Source of the DNA: Actinoalloteichus hymeniacidonis | GTDB lineage: Bacteria > Actinomycetota > Actinomycetes > Mycobacteriales > Pseudonocardiaceae | Length of the DNA: 64,000 nucleotides | Assembly: GCF_014203365.1 (NCBI RefSeq) | Contig: NZ_JACHIS010000001.1 | Location: forward strand, 5,022,001 to 5,086,000 | Direction: 5' to 3' | Shown: positions 9,559-19,262 of the stretch, one piece after another | Position numbering within the stretch: the first letter of the stretch is position 1 | Layout of the letters: the number at the start of each line of letters is the position of its first letter | The notes under the pieces: generated by a model | Seen by the model: the letters and a program-made list of their open reading frames with translations, nothing else | Told to the model about the DNA's origin: nothing | Database searches by the model: none | Position numbers and translations under genes: made by a program

Positions 9559-9586
9559 GGGGGCGGCCATGGGGGTGGCCGCTCCC
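9559..9586. terminator. Bidirectional terminator between convergent genes
   Basis: Inverted repeat GGGGGCGGCCA (9559-9569) with TGGCCGCTCCC (9576-9586), one mismatch, in the gap between the metallophosphoesterase and the converging CYP102 gene. Confidence 0.7.
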
Positions 9587-9631
9587 GCCTCCCGTCTTTC
9601 CTGCGGTTGTGATCGGGGCCCGCGGATGGAG

Positions 9632-12600
9632 CTAGAAGAGATCCGTCGCGTATCTGCCCGCCGCGCGGAGCCGGTCGAGCCAGTCCTCGTCCGGGCCGAT
9701 ACGGCGCAGGCATTCCTCGACGGCGGGGCCCATGCCGGTGACATCGCCGCAGACGTAGAGGTGGGCGCCCTGCTCGACTAGGTCGAGGACGCTGCGGCGT
9801 TCGGCCCACAGGCGGTGTTGGACGTAGTGCACGTCGCCGTCGGGTCGGCGGGAGAACGCCCGGTGGACTTGCAGCGTTCCGGCAGCCACGAGCGGCGCGA
9901 ACTCCTCGGCGTACAGGTCGTCCGAGTCGGGGTGTCGGCAGCCGAAGAACAGCAGGTTAGCGCCGTGCGGCTCGCCCTTCTCGGCGCGTGCCCGGCGGGC
10001 GGCGATGAAGGCGCGGAAGGGTGCGATCCCGGAGCCTGCGGCGATCATGACGACGGGCACCGAGTTGTCGGCGGGCGGTCGGAACTCCTCCTGCGGCGCG
10101 GCGAGCGCCACGGTGAGCCGGTCGCCGGGGTGGGTGCGCTGGAGGTAGCTGGAGGCCGCGCCGCGATAGGTGCCGCTGCCTGCGCGATCCGGGCCCTCGA
10201 CGACGGAGACGGTCAGGGCGACCTCGGTCTGCACCTCGGCGGCCGAGCTGATCGAGTACTGGCGGGCTCGGGGTTCGGGGAGCCGTTCCAGCACCCAGGC
10301 GAGGTCGACCGGGCAGGAGGCGAACCGCTCCAACAGGTGCAGCAGTGAGGGCCGTCGCTCGCCGGATTCCGCCTGGTTCGCGAGCTCGGTGAGTTCCCGA
10401 CGTTCCGGGGTGCAGCGGGTGGTCTCGGCGAGTGCGGCGATGACACCGGGGGTCGCGGGGGCGGAGAGATCGGTGTGTCGGGTCAGCAGGTCGTCGACGC
10501 GGATCGGCAGTCCGACGGGGATGCGGCCGTTGGGCGCGTCGGACGCGATCGACACCAGGTGCTCCGGGTCGATGCCCAACCGCGTGAGCATGCGCGTCAC
10601 CAGCTCGGGATGGTTCTGCGGCAGCACCGAGAGGTAGTCGCCGGTGCGGTAGGTCCGTCCCTCCGGTAGCCGCAGTTCGAGGTGACGCTTGGAGCGGGTT
10701 CCGGTGGTCAGCTCACGGTTCTGCACCACCACCGCCGTGGCGTCGGTCCGCTCGGGCCTCGGCGCGTTGGTGGGGGTGATCCGGTAGCGCGGGCCGGTGG
10801 GGGCGGTGTCGGCCACGCCGTATCGGGCGGCCAGTTCGCTCCACAGCGGTCGGTACCAGCGTTCCCAGTCGCCGAAGAAGTCGGTGCGTGCGTCCGTGAC
10901 GCCGCGCTCGCGGATTCGGTTGGCCCCGGCGGCGGCCATCGCCTCGTCGATGCGGGTGGGGATGCGCTGGTAGGTAGCGGCCCAGTCGAGACTGCCGCAG
11001 CCCAGCACGAGGTAGTCGACGCCGGTCAACTCCGGCTCGGATTCGGTGAGCCAGTCGACGAAGCGGCGCGCGTTGTCGGGCGGGGTGCCGTTGTACGAGG
11101 AGGTCACGATCACCACCGGCCCCTCGGTGGGCAGGGTGCCCGCGTGGTCGTCCAGCGGCGCGACCTCGGTGTTCCAGCCGCGCGCGTGGCCGTCGCCTGC
11201 GATGGTGCGGGCCAGGCTCTCGCTGCTGCCGCCGTTGGAACCGAAGAGCACCAGCATCGGGGTGCCGTGCGAGGGACGCACCTCGGCGGCGGTCGGGGCG
11301 TGCGGGGCGGCTGTGGCGGGCTCGGATCGGGGTTGCGGTGCTGCGCTGCGGGCGCGGGCCTTGATGGTGAGGTCCTTGGGCTTGATGGTCAGCGTCTCGC
11401 TGATCGTCATCCGGTAGTCGGGATCGGCCAGGGCGATGTCGAAGCGTTGCAGCATCATCGCGAGCACCAGGGTGGCCTCCTGCAACGCGAAGGGCCTGCC
11501 GATGCAGGCGCGGGCGCCGTGACCGAAGGGCATCCAGGCGTATTCGGGGATCCGGTCCATCCGGTCCGGGGCGAACCGGTCGGGGTCGAAGCGCTGCGGT
11601 TGCGGCCAGACCTCGGGGTCCTGGTGCAAAACCGGCAGGATCACCATGACGCTGTCGTCCGGGGTGATCCGGTGGCCGCCGAGGGTGGTGGGCTCGCTCG
11701 GGGTGAGCGCGAAGGCCGGGGCCGTGGGGTGCAGGCGCAGCGTCTCGCGCAGGATCTGCCCGAGGTAGCCGAGGTCGGCGAGGTCCTCGAACCTCGGAGT
11801 CCGGTTCCCCAGCACCTCGTCGACCACCTCGCGGGCCCTGGCCAGGACGTCGGGGTTGGCCAGCAGCTGGTGGGTGGCGAAGGACAGCAGGCCGGACGTC
11901 GTCTCGTGCCCGGCGACGAGGAAGGTCACCAGCTGGTGCCGGATGTTCTCCTCGGACAGCTTCTCGCCGGTGAGCGGATCGGCGGCGGTCAGCATCCGTT
12001 GCAGCAGGTCGTCGGGCTGATCCTCGGCAGGAAGACCATTGCGGGTGGCCACGATGTCGTCGGTGATCCGCTGCATCGCGGCGATGTCGGTGCGGTACTG
12101 CCGGTTCGTGCCGACGAGGAAGGGCTGCACACCGGGCAACCGCTCCGGGCGGGCGCCCGCCTCGACGAGCGACCGCACCATCGCGCCGACGAACGGGTGC
12201 GGCTTCTCGGAGTAGAAGGAGTTGAAGCGGACGTTGAACGCGCACAGCGCGATCGTGTCGAGGGTCAGCCGCGTCATGTCCTCGGCGACGTCGATGGTGT
12301 GGTCCGAGCCGAACCGCTGCCAGCGCACCATCAGCTGCTCGGCGATGTCGAGCATCTGCGGGAAGTAGTCCTTCATCGCCATGGTGCCGAAGGCGGGCAT
12401 CAACAGGCGGTGCGCCCGTCCCCAGTTCGGTTCCTCGGAGTACGCGGTGAACAGGCCGTCGCCGCCGAAGTCCCGGATCTGTTCCAGGGCGTCGTGGACC
12501 GACTTCGACCACAGCGGGCTCGAGCACATCTCGGCGACGAGGCGATGGTCGGAGGCGAAGATCTGCCGGTTGCCGACGATGTCGAGCGCGAAGATCCCGC

Positions 12601-12739
12601 CGTACCGGGCGTGATAGTCCGCCGTCAGTTCGATCGAGGTCTCCTGCGGGGCGCGGAGCATCTCCAGCAGGTTGCCCAGCACCGGCAGCGGCGCGGGCCC
12701 GGGGATTCGGGGACTGTCCTCGGCGAGCTGCGAGGTCAT
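9632..12739 (-). CDS. Self-sufficient cytochrome P450/P450 reductase fusion, CYP102 (P450 BM3) type
   Basis: 1035 residues from the ATG at 12739 (GGGAGG site). A single chain carries all parts of a fatty-acid-type hydroxylase. The P450 domain (~1-460) has AGHETTSG in the I helix, ETLRLHP for ExxR, and the heme loop FGHGARACIGRPFA. A flavodoxin-like FMN domain (~485-630) has LFGSNGGSSESLA and SSYNGTPPDNA. An FAD/NADPH reductase domain has RQYSISSA and GSGIAPFRAF. Length matches BM3 (~1050). Typical activity is subterminal hydroxylation of medium- to long-chain fatty acids. A divergent TetR gene and a palindromic site lie upstream, as in the BM3/BM3R1 pair, suggesting fatty-acid-type induction. 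Confidence 0.95.
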   Translation of the reverse strand: MTSQLAEDSPRIPGPAPLPVLGNLLEMLRAPQETSIELTADYHARYGGIFALDIVGNRQIFASDHRLVAEMCSSPLWSKSVHDALEQIRDFGGDGLFTAYSEEPNWGRAHRLLMPAFGTMAMKDYFPQMLDIAEQLMVRWQRFGSDHTIDVAEDMTRLTLDTIALCAFNVRFNSFYSEKPHPFVGAMVRSLVEAGARPERLPGVQPFLVGTNRQYRTDIAAMQRITDDIVATRNGLPAEDQPDDLLQRMLTAADPLTGEKLSEENIRHQLVTFLVAGHETTSGLLSFATHQLLANPDVLARAREVVDEVLGNRTPRFEDLADLGYLGQILRETLRLHPTAPAFALTPSEPTTLGGHRITPDDSVMVILPVLHQDPEVWPQPQRFDPDRFAPDRMDRIPEYAWMPFGHGARACIGRPFALQEATLVLAMMLQRFDIALADPDYRMTISETLTIKPKDLTIKARARSAAPQPRSEPATAAPHAPTAAEVRPSHGTPMLVLFGSNGGSSESLARTIAGDGHARGWNTEVAPLDDHAGTLPTEGPVVIVTSSYNGTPPDNARRFVDWLTESEPELTGVDYLVLGCGSLDWAATYQRIPTRIDEAMAAAGANRIRERGVTDARTDFFGDWERWYRPLWSELAARYGVADTAPTGPRYRITPTNAPRPERTDATAVVVQNRELTTGTRSKRHLELRLPEGRTYRTGDYLSVLPQNHPELVTRMLTRLGIDPEHLVSIASDAPNGRIPVGLPIRVDDLLTRHTDLSAPATPGVIAALAETTRCTPERRELTELANQAESGERRPSLLHLLERFASCPVDLAWVLERLPEPRARQYSISSAAEVQTEVALTVSVVEGPDRAGSGTYRGAASSYLQRTHPGDRLTVALAAPQEEFRPPADNSVPVVMIAAGSGIAPFRAFIAARRARAEKGEPHGANLLFFGCRHPDSDDLYAEEFAPLVAAGTLQVHRAFSRRPDGDVHYVQHRLWAERRSVLDLVEQGAHLYVCGDVTGMGPAVEECLRRIGPDEDWLDRLRAAGRYATDLF

Positions 12740-12858
12740 GGAATGGCCTCCCTGTTCCAAAGATCGGGCGGGGCGCCGGTGATCGACGTGCCCCGGATCT
12801 GCCCGATTCGCATGTCCGGCTCGGGCTCGGCAACCGGCGTGATCCCACTCTCAAACTA

Positions 12859-12891
12859 ACTTGGCCAACCGGTTAGGTCAACTGGCCAAGT
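12859..12891. promoter_or_regulatory. Palindromic operator between CYP102 and TetR genes
   Basis: Perfect 9-bp inverted repeat ACTTGGCCA (12859-12867) and TGGCCAAGT (12883-12891), with a second overlapping symmetric element centred on AACCGGTT. It lies in the 192-bp divergent gap, close to the TetR start. Best read as the TetR binding site covering both promoters. Confidence 0.75.
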
Positions 12892-12931
12892 CATCTGACC
12901 CAGTCTCGTGGCCAATGGCTAGGATGCGGAC

Positions 12932-13570
12932 ATGAGCGACGCGACGACGCAGGCCCCTCGGAAGCAGATCAGCGCCGATGAGCGCCGCCGCCAGCTCGTC
13001 GGCGCGGCACTGCGCGTGATGAAACGGGACGGGATCGCCGCCGCGACCACCCGCGCGATCTGCACCGAGGCAGGCATGCCGCACGGCGCCTTCCACTACT
13101 GCTTCCACTCCAAGAAGGAGCTCTACGCCGCAGTCCTCGCCAGCGACATCGAGATCGACCTGGCCGCGGCCTGGCCTCGGATCTCGGCCGAGACCAGCCC
13201 CGCCGAGAACATCCGGACGCTGCTGCTCGCGTTCTGGTCGCAAATCGAGGCCGATCCCGACAGCCAGCTGGTGCTCTACGACCTCGGCAGTTTCGTGCTG
13301 CGTGACCCAGAACTCCAAGAGCTTCCCCGGCAGCAGCACCTCGCGGGCCTGGAGCGGGCCATCGGCTACATCAGGCGACTCCGGGACGAGGCGTCGTTGA
13401 CCCTGCTGCACGAGGAACGACTGCTCGCCGAACTGACCCTCGCCACGCTCAACGGCGTCGCGTGGTCCTGGCTGGCACACCGCGACAACCACGCCGCACG
13501 CGAAGCCCTGAGCCGGTTCGCCGACCTGCTGGCCACGCTCGTCCGCAGCGCCGACGACCGCGCTGGCTGA
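12932..13570 (+). CDS. TetR family regulator, likely repressor of the CYP102 gene
   Basis: 212 residues. The N-terminal helix-turn-helix is clear (DGIAAATTRAICTEAGMPHG followed by AFHYCFHSKKELY). The C-terminal ligand domain is ordinary for the family, with no recognisable ligand signature. It is divergent from the CYP102-type P450, with a palindrome between them, so autoregulation and repression of the P450 are expected. Confidence 0.92.
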   Translation: MSDATTQAPRKQISADERRRQLVGAALRVMKRDGIAAATTRAICTEAGMPHGAFHYCFHSKKELYAAVLASDIEIDLAAAWPRISAETSPAENIRTLLLAFWSQIEADPDSQLVLYDLGSFVLRDPELQELPRQQHLAGLERAIGYIRRLRDEASLTLLHEERLLAELTLATLNGVAWSWLAHRDNHAAREALSRFADLLATLVRSADDRAG

Positions 13571-13660
13571 CCGACGACCACCCGATCCCCGCATTTGCCG
13601 TACCGTTCGGTCGTAGAACTGTACCGGCTGGACGGTTCAGTTTTTCCCGAGGAGACCACG

Positions 13661-15163
13661 TTGAGTGAAGTACTGAGCCCGGCACGCCGCTGGGCATCGC
13701 TGGCGGTGCTGGTCGGCGCCGTGTTGCTGTTGGCGATCGATGCGACCGTGCTGTACCTGGCGGTGCCGTCGCTGACGGCGGAGTTGTCGCCGACCGCGAC
13801 GCAGGTGCTGTGGATCGGCGACGTCTACTCGCTGGTCCTGGCGGGCCTGCTGGTGACCATGGGCAACCTGGCCGACCGGATCGGCCGCAAACGGCTGCTG
13901 CTGATCGGCGCGACCGCGTTCGGCGCGGCCTCGGTGCTGGCCGCGTTCGCGCCGTCCTCGGAAGTGCTGATCGTGGCCCGCCTGCTGCTGGGCGTGGCGG
14001 GGGCGACGATCATGCCCTCGACGCTGTCGCTGATCCGGAACATCTTCACCGAGCCGATCGAGCGCACCAGGGCGGTCGCGATCTGGTCGGCGGCGGCCGC
14101 GAGCGGCATCGCCCTCGGCCCGCTGGTGGGCGGCGCGCTGCTGGAGCGCTTCTGGTGGGGCTCGGTGTTCTTGATCAATCTGCCGGTGATGCTGCTCGTG
14201 CTCGTCGTCGGCGGCTGGTTGCTGCCGGAGTCACGCAACCCGAATCCCGGTCGCTTCGACCTGATCTCCAGCGGCCTGTCGATGCTGGCGATCATCCCGT
14301 TCGTCTACACGATCAAGCAGCTCACCAGCGGTTCCTTCGGTCTCGGCGTCGTCGCCGCGATCGTGGCCAGCGTGGTGGGTGCGGTGCTGTTCGTGCATCG
14401 GCAGCGCCGGGTGGCGGCACCGATGATCGACGTGGAGCTGTTCCGCAATCCCGCGTTCAGCGGGGCGGTGCTGGTCAACTTCATCTCCGTCTTCGCCCTC
14501 AGCGGGGTGCTGTTCTTCTTCTCCCAGTACCTCCAGCTCGCCCGTGGTCTTGGCCCGTTGGAGGCCGGGGTGGCGCAGCTGCCCGCCGCGCTCTCCGCGA
14601 TGGCCGCGGTGGCGGCGGTCGGGTTCCTGCTCACCCGGCTCGGACGGGGACGAGCCATCGCGACCGCCCTGCTGATCGGCGCGGCCGGGCTCGGCCTGCT
14701 GGCCGCGTTGGAGGGCAGCGAAGAGCTGATCTGGGTGCTGCTGCCGATGATCCCGCTGGGTCTGGGCATCGGCATCGCCGAGACCCTGAGCGTCGACGCC
14801 GTGGTCTCCTCGGTGCGGCCGACCAAGGCGGGCGCGGCGGCGTCGGTGGCCGAGACCGCCTACGAGCTCGGGGTGGCCCTGGGGATCGCGGTCCTAGGAT
14901 CGGTGATCACCGTGCTCTACCGAGGCAATCTCGACCTGCCCACCGAGGTGGCGGGCGAGGTCGCGGCGCGGGCCGAGGATTCCCTGGCATCGGCGACCGC
15001 GATCCTGGAACCCGGCAGTTCGGCGTTGACAGCAGCACAGGAGGCGTTCATGTCCGCGATGCAGACGACGACCCTGGTCGCGGGTGCGGTGATGGTCGTC
15101 GCCGCGATCGTGGCCTTCACCCTCATCCCGAACGACAAGGCCGCCGTGTCGACGGAGCACTGA
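13661..15163 (+). CDS. DHA2 (14-TM) MFS drug exporter
   Basis: 500 residues from the TTG at 13661, which has GAGGAG just upstream; an in-frame ATG at 13595 adds 22 residues that read through the likely promoter. About 14 hydrophobic helices, the motif-A loop GNLADRIGRKRLLLIG, and motif C (GVAGATIMPSTLSLIRNIF) place it among EmrB/QacA/SmvA exporters that expel cationic drugs by proton antiport. The TetR gene 32 bases downstream is probably cotranscribed and controls it. Substrate unknown. Confidence 0.92.
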   Translation: MSEVLSPARRWASLAVLVGAVLLLAIDATVLYLAVPSLTAELSPTATQVLWIGDVYSLVLAGLLVTMGNLADRIGRKRLLLIGATAFGAASVLAAFAPSSEVLIVARLLLGVAGATIMPSTLSLIRNIFTEPIERTRAVAIWSAAAASGIALGPLVGGALLERFWWGSVFLINLPVMLLVLVVGGWLLPESRNPNPGRFDLISSGLSMLAIIPFVYTIKQLTSGSFGLGVVAAIVASVVGAVLFVHRQRRVAAPMIDVELFRNPAFSGAVLVNFISVFALSGVLFFFSQYLQLARGLGPLEAGVAQLPAALSAMAAVAAVGFLLTRLGRGRAIATALLIGAAGLGLLAALEGSEELIWVLLPMIPLGLGIGIAETLSVDAVVSSVRPTKAGAAASVAETAYELGVALGIAVLGSVITVLYRGNLDLPTEVAGEVAARAEDSLASATAILEPGSSALTAAQEAFMSAMQTTTLVAGAVMVVAAIVAFTLIPNDKAAVSTEH

Positions 15164-15195
15164 GGCGCCACCACACGAGCGAGGACTGACTACCC

Positions 15196-15777
15196 ATGGC
15201 ACGCACCGCAGGCCGCCAGGCGGGCGAGACGAAACGACTGATCCTGGCCGCCGCCACGCGCTTGATCGGCAGACACGGCACCGGCGTGCCGCTCGCGGAC
15301 ATCGCCGAAGCCGCAGGCGTGTCCAAGGGCGGCCTGCTCTACCACTTCCCCAACAAGGAGGAACTCCTCAACGGGCTCGCCACCGACCTGATGGACCGGT
15401 TCCGCCACGACGTCGAACAGGCGGCGACCGAAGAAGCGGAGGGCACCCCGGGCAGGCTGACCAGGGCCTATATCCGGGTGAGCTTCGAGCACGGCGGCGA
15501 CGACGTCGAGCTGCGCGAACACATCGCGCTGGCCGTGCACCTGATGTTCGAACCGGGCCTGGAGGAACTCGCCCAACGGGATGCGCAGCGATGGCGGACC
15601 GCGCTGCTCGACGACGGCCTCGATCAGACCATCAGCCGAATGATCATCGCCGCGACCGATGGCACCAACAGCGCGCCGCTCTGGGGAGCCGTCCTGAGCG
15701 ACGCCGACCACGTCGCATTGCAGGCGGACCTCATCGCCCTCACCCACGGGCGTTTTCCCGGCCTGCCAGGTGATTGA
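15196..15777 (+). CDS. TetR family regulator of the adjacent exporter
   Basis: 193 residues, ATG at 15196. The helix-turn-helix reads VPLADIAEAAGVSKGGLLYH followed by FPNKEEL. The C-terminal domain is short. It lies directly downstream of the DHA2 exporter, in the same direction, consistent with an exporter-repressor operon. Confidence 0.92.
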   Translation: MARTAGRQAGETKRLILAAATRLIGRHGTGVPLADIAEAAGVSKGGLLYHFPNKEELLNGLATDLMDRFRHDVEQAATEEAEGTPGRLTRAYIRVSFEHGGDDVELREHIALAVHLMFEPGLEELAQRDAQRWRTALLDDGLDQTISRMIIAATDGTNSAPLWGAVLSDADHVALQADLIALTHGRFPGLPGD

Positions 15778-15833
15778 CGGCGCGAGCCGCGACTCGGCTG
15801 GCCGAGTCGATCGATTTCTCTACGCTGACGACC

Positions 15834-16418
15834 ATGACTGACGCAGCGCACGGCGCGGGCGACGACACCCGCAGCAACCGGGAGAAGATGCTGGCGGGCG
15901 AGCCCTACGTCTTCGACGCCGAACTCGCCGAGCACAACGACCGCGCCGCCCGGCTGGCCGCCCGCTTCGGCGAGATCGCCCCGCACGACGCGGCAGCCGG
16001 GCGAGCCATCCTGGAGGAACTGCTCGGCGCCATCGGTGAGGAGACCGTGATCAGGGGCCCGCTGTATGTCGATTACGGCAGCGGCCTGCACATCGGGGCC
16101 CGCAGCTTCGCGAACTTCGGCCTGGTCGCGCTGGACGTCGCTCGCATCACCATCGGCGACGACGTCCAGATCGGGCCGAACGTGCAACTCCTCACCCCCA
16201 CCCACCCCGTAGCGCCGGAACCGCGTCGGCAGAAGTTCGAGAGCGCCGAGCCGATCACCATCGGCGACAACGTATGGCTCGGCGGCGGCGCCATCGTGTT
16301 GGCCGGGGTGACCATCGGGGACAACACCGTGGTCGGCGCGGGAGCGGTGGTCACCAAGGATCTGCCTGCCAATGTGGTCGCGGTCGGGAATCCGGCGAAG
16401 GTGGTTCGGGAGATCTGA
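15834..16418 (+). CDS. Sugar O-acetyltransferase (maltose/galactoside acetyltransferase type)
   Basis: 194 residues from the ATG at 15834. It starts with the Mac domain (NREKMLAGEPYVFDAELAEH) and continues into left-handed beta-helix hexapeptide repeats (VDYGSGLHIGARSFANFGL, ITIGDDVQIGPNV, ITIGDNVWLGGGAIVLAGV). The catalytic His is in LLTPTHPV. It transfers acetyl from acetyl-CoA to a sugar hydroxyl. The start used lies outside the upstream TetR gene; the extension to 15774 overlaps that gene. Confidence 0.93.
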   Translation: MTDAAHGAGDDTRSNREKMLAGEPYVFDAELAEHNDRAARLAARFGEIAPHDAAAGRAILEELLGAIGEETVIRGPLYVDYGSGLHIGARSFANFGLVALDVARITIGDDVQIGPNVQLLTPTHPVAPEPRRQKFESAEPITIGDNVWLGGGAIVLAGVTIGDNTVVGAGAVVTKDLPANVVAVGNPAKVVREI

Positions 16419-17141
16419 GTCCGGGGTGAGTGCCCCCGGGTCGCTCACTGTTACCTGGCGGTCTGCGGGCGGGGTCGGAGTACCTCTGCGGGTGCGGGCA
16501 GACACTTCTTGACCTGGCGCTCTATCGGCGGTCAGCCGGATTCTCAGCCACTTCAGTCGGGGCCCGAGGATCTCCACGGCACGGGCGGCGCCCGGCAACG
16601 CGGGCTCCGCCGACGCCCGAAGTCGGCCGGGCCCGGCGCACCCGCCAGCGCCGCCTGATCGAGAAATCATGGCGGTCGGGGAACCGTCTGCCCTGCTTCG
16701 GGGTCCAACCCCCGATTGAAGTTGCTAATGCGCTTGGGAAGTCCACTGTAGAACGTCTAAATTGATTGCGATCACCGCGCTACATCGAGTTTTCACTCGA
16801 TATCAAGAGAATACTTTTCCCGACTCGGCCTCGCGCCGGGATATCTTCACCGCTCACGCTCGGCACCTCTATCGGCACTATCGGTGAGCGAATCGTCGAT
16901 CGACGACGGAGTCGGTCCGAGGTTCAGCCGACTCTTTTTCATCGAAACGCCCGCTCAGCAACGTAGGCGGGGGCAGAATGACCAGCCTCAACGCCCGCGA
17001 TCAGGCCGGTCGACGTCGAGCGAGACGTCTCCGGTGGTCTGACAGCGGGGATGAGAAGTCGTTCGCAGCCCAAACAACCGATGTACCAGCGGAATCCCCC
17101 GAGACCGCTGCCGCTACCCCACTTTCCTCTAGGAGGCCGAG
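16419..17141. other. Intergenic region holding a CRISPR relic, no gene seen
   Basis: 723 bases. The left part contains a decayed CRISPR repeat and leader (separate entry). The centre (about 16730-16960) is AT-richer with no ribosome site or credible frame. The right end supplies the promoter and the site CTAGGAGG for the M48 protease. Confidence 0.6.
16477..16553 (-). CRISPR. Decayed CRISPR repeat plus leader (relic)
   Basis: 16477-16503 is a degraded copy of the repeat found at 19.3 and 20.9 kb (GGAGTACCTCTGCGGGTGCG against GGAACACCCCCGCGTGCGCG). The next 50 bases, 16504-16553, align without gaps to the leader at 19476-19525 with 37 of 50 identical by eye, including TTGACCTGG and CCGGATT. 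No second repeat is recognisable to its left. Confidence 0.7.
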
Positions 17142-19067
17142 ATGCGTGGTGCCGTACGCGCATTCCTCGCAGTGCTGTTATTGATTCTGTTCCCCATCTT
17201 CGTTCTCGCGCTCGGTATCGGCGGGACGATTGCCGGGATCAACATCGGCGGGCGGGGTGGCATCTATCTGGCCATCGTCGCCGTCGGTCTGATGCTCGCC
17301 CTCGGATTCGGCCTGGTACAGGCACTGCGCACCCGGCTGACCCCGCCGGACGGTCCCCGGCTCACCCGGCAGGAACAGCCGATGCTGTGGCAACTGGTGG
17401 ACGAGCTCGCCGCCAACGCCCAGACCCGACCGCCGGACGAGATCATCCTGGTTCCGGAGATCAACGCCGCAGTCCAGGAGGATGCGCGTGGTCTCGGTCT
17501 GCAAGCCGGACGCCGCTACATGATGATCGGCCTGCCGCTGCTCGCCGGTCTCAACGTCTCCGAGCTGCGTTCCGTTCTCGCGCACGAACTCGGCCACTAC
17601 GGCGGCGGCCACACCCGACTGCTCGCCATCACCTATCGGGGCGCCGAGACCCTGCGGCGCACCGTGGGCAGGCTGGATTCCGGGCCCGCGCGGTGGATTC
17701 TCAACGGTTACGCCCGGTTGTATCTGATGGTCTCCCGGTCGGCGACCCGTAGCCAGGAGTTGCAGGCCGACGCCTACTCGGTGGCGGCCGCGGGCCGGTT
17801 CACCGCGAGCGAGGCGCTGCGCAAGATCGCCACGATGGACATGTTCTGGGAGGCCTACGCCGACCGCTTCCTGAACCTACCGCAGTTGGCACAGCGCACC
17901 CCGGACATCCTGCTGGGCTTCCGCTTCTTCCTGGACGCCCCGGAGAACCAGCGGATCAGGGCCGAGTACGAGCCGAAGGTGCTGGACGCGGAGTCCTCTT
18001 CGGTTTACGACAGCCACCCGACCATCCGCAAGCGGATCGCCGCCATCCAGAATCTGCCCGACAATCCGGCGGCGCCGGATCAGCGGCCCGGCTGGTCGGT
18101 CATCATGAACCCGGCCCAGGTCCTGCCCGCCGCCGAGGGCGTTCTCTACATCCGGGGCGAGATCGGCCCGAAGGCCGGCTGGGACGAGATCGCCCGACTG
18201 GGCTGCGCCGAGTTGGCCGCGAAGAACGCCGCAAGGCTCGCCGAAGCGGCCCGCCAATCCGGCGCAGCCCCCAGTGGCGCGTTGGGCGAGATCCTGAACG
18301 CCGTGGGTCGCGGCGAGATGGTGCGGCTGATCGCGCCGCTGGTGCGTGAGGGCATCGACCCGAACGAGCAGATCGACGCCGTGCGCAACCTGCTCACCGG
18401 GCTGCTCGGCGCTGTCATCGTGACGGCGCTGATCAGCCAGGGCCGCGCCCACCACGAGTTGCGTTGGGGCGGTCCGGCACAGGTCATCGGACCGAATGGC
18501 CCGCTCGACGTGGCCGAGCTCGTCGGCCCCGCCGTCGCGAACCCCGGGCTGGTCCCGCAGTTCGTCGCCAGACTGCAACAGCTGGGCGTGCCCTTGGACT
18601 TCGTCCGGCTGCCCGCGCCGGAAGCCGCAGCGCAGCAACGGCCCAACGACGGACAGCCACAACTGATGTCGGTGGCGCCCGGAATCATGGCATTCCGCAA
18701 GACCTGGGACGCCTTCGTCACCGACATCGGGCTGTTGTTGATCCCGGTGAAGATGAGCAAGCTCGCTGGTCAGAACCTCTCCGGAATGATGGGACAGGGT
18801 GGCCAGGCGCTGAACGGTCGGATCAATACCCTGCTGGAGAACGGCGCGGCGGGCCTGTTCGCCAGGGACGATGGCCGGTGGGTGCTGAACCAGAACATCG
18901 TGGACGGCGAACACAAGAAGTTCCTCACCGGCGGCGGGAAGATCAAGCTTGACTTCGCCGACGGCACCAAGGCCGAGATCCGCACCGACTCGGATGAGAA
19001 CTTCGAGGTGCTGCTCACCTACTTCAGCGAGGTGGCGGCGCAGTCGAGGCAACAGGCAGGCGGCTGA
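17142..19067 (+). CDS. M48 family membrane metalloprotease
   Basis: 641 residues, ATG at 17142 after CTAGGAGG. Two hydrophobic helices at the N-terminus (residues ~5-30 and 42-62) anchor it in the membrane. The zinc site is VLAHELGHYGGGH (HExxH) with the third ligand expected in RSQELQADAYSVAAAG (ExxxD type). This fits HtpX/Ste24-like M48 peptidases. The ~330 residues after the protease domain are unlike classical HtpX and have no motif I recognise. It is single and followed by a strong terminator. Confidence 0.88.
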   Translation: MRGAVRAFLAVLLLILFPIFVLALGIGGTIAGINIGGRGGIYLAIVAVGLMLALGFGLVQALRTRLTPPDGPRLTRQEQPMLWQLVDELAANAQTRPPDEIILVPEINAAVQEDARGLGLQAGRRYMMIGLPLLAGLNVSELRSVLAHELGHYGGGHTRLLAITYRGAETLRRTVGRLDSGPARWILNGYARLYLMVSRSATRSQELQADAYSVAAAGRFTASEALRKIATMDMFWEAYADRFLNLPQLAQRTPDILLGFRFFLDAPENQRIRAEYEPKVLDAESSSVYDSHPTIRKRIAAIQNLPDNPAAPDQRPGWSVIMNPAQVLPAAEGVLYIRGEIGPKAGWDEIARLGCAELAAKNAARLAEAARQSGAAPSGALGEILNAVGRGEMVRLIAPLVREGIDPNEQIDAVRNLLTGLLGAVIVTALISQGRAHHELRWGGPAQVIGPNGPLDVAELVGPAVANPGLVPQFVARLQQLGVPLDFVRLPAPEAAAQQRPNDGQPQLMSVAPGIMAFRKTWDAFVTDIGLLLIPVKMSKLAGQNLSGMMGQGGQALNGRINTLLENGAAGLFARDDGRWVLNQNIVDGEHKKFLTGGGKIKLDFADGTKAEIRTDSDENFEVLLTYFSEVAAQSRQQAGG

Positions 19068-19080
19068 TCAGGTAGTAAGG

Positions 19081-19113
19081 CAGGGCGCGGGCGGGTTCTC
19101 CGCCCGCGCCCTG
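19081..19113 (+). terminator. Terminator after the M48 protease gene
   Basis: Perfect 14-bp stem (19081-19094 with 19100-19113) and a five-base loop, GTTCT, 13 bases after the stop codon. Confidence 0.9.
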
Positions 19114-19262
19114 TGCCTTGGTTTGACGGCAAAATCCGCATGGGCGGTGCGGCAGTAGCAACCGCGCCCGCCGGTCAGCCTGTTCATGGGTGGAGACGAT
19201 GGCGTTTGCGGTGTGGTGGCGTCGGGTCACGGATTCTTCGTGCGTGCTGGCCATTCCGGGAG

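Noticed and set aside
10682-12859. 725-codon open frame opposite the CYP102-type gene
   Set aside because: Composition (Gly, Val, His, Arg runs) is that of an antisense shadow in high-GC DNA; the other strand carries a complete, motif-verified P450 fusion.
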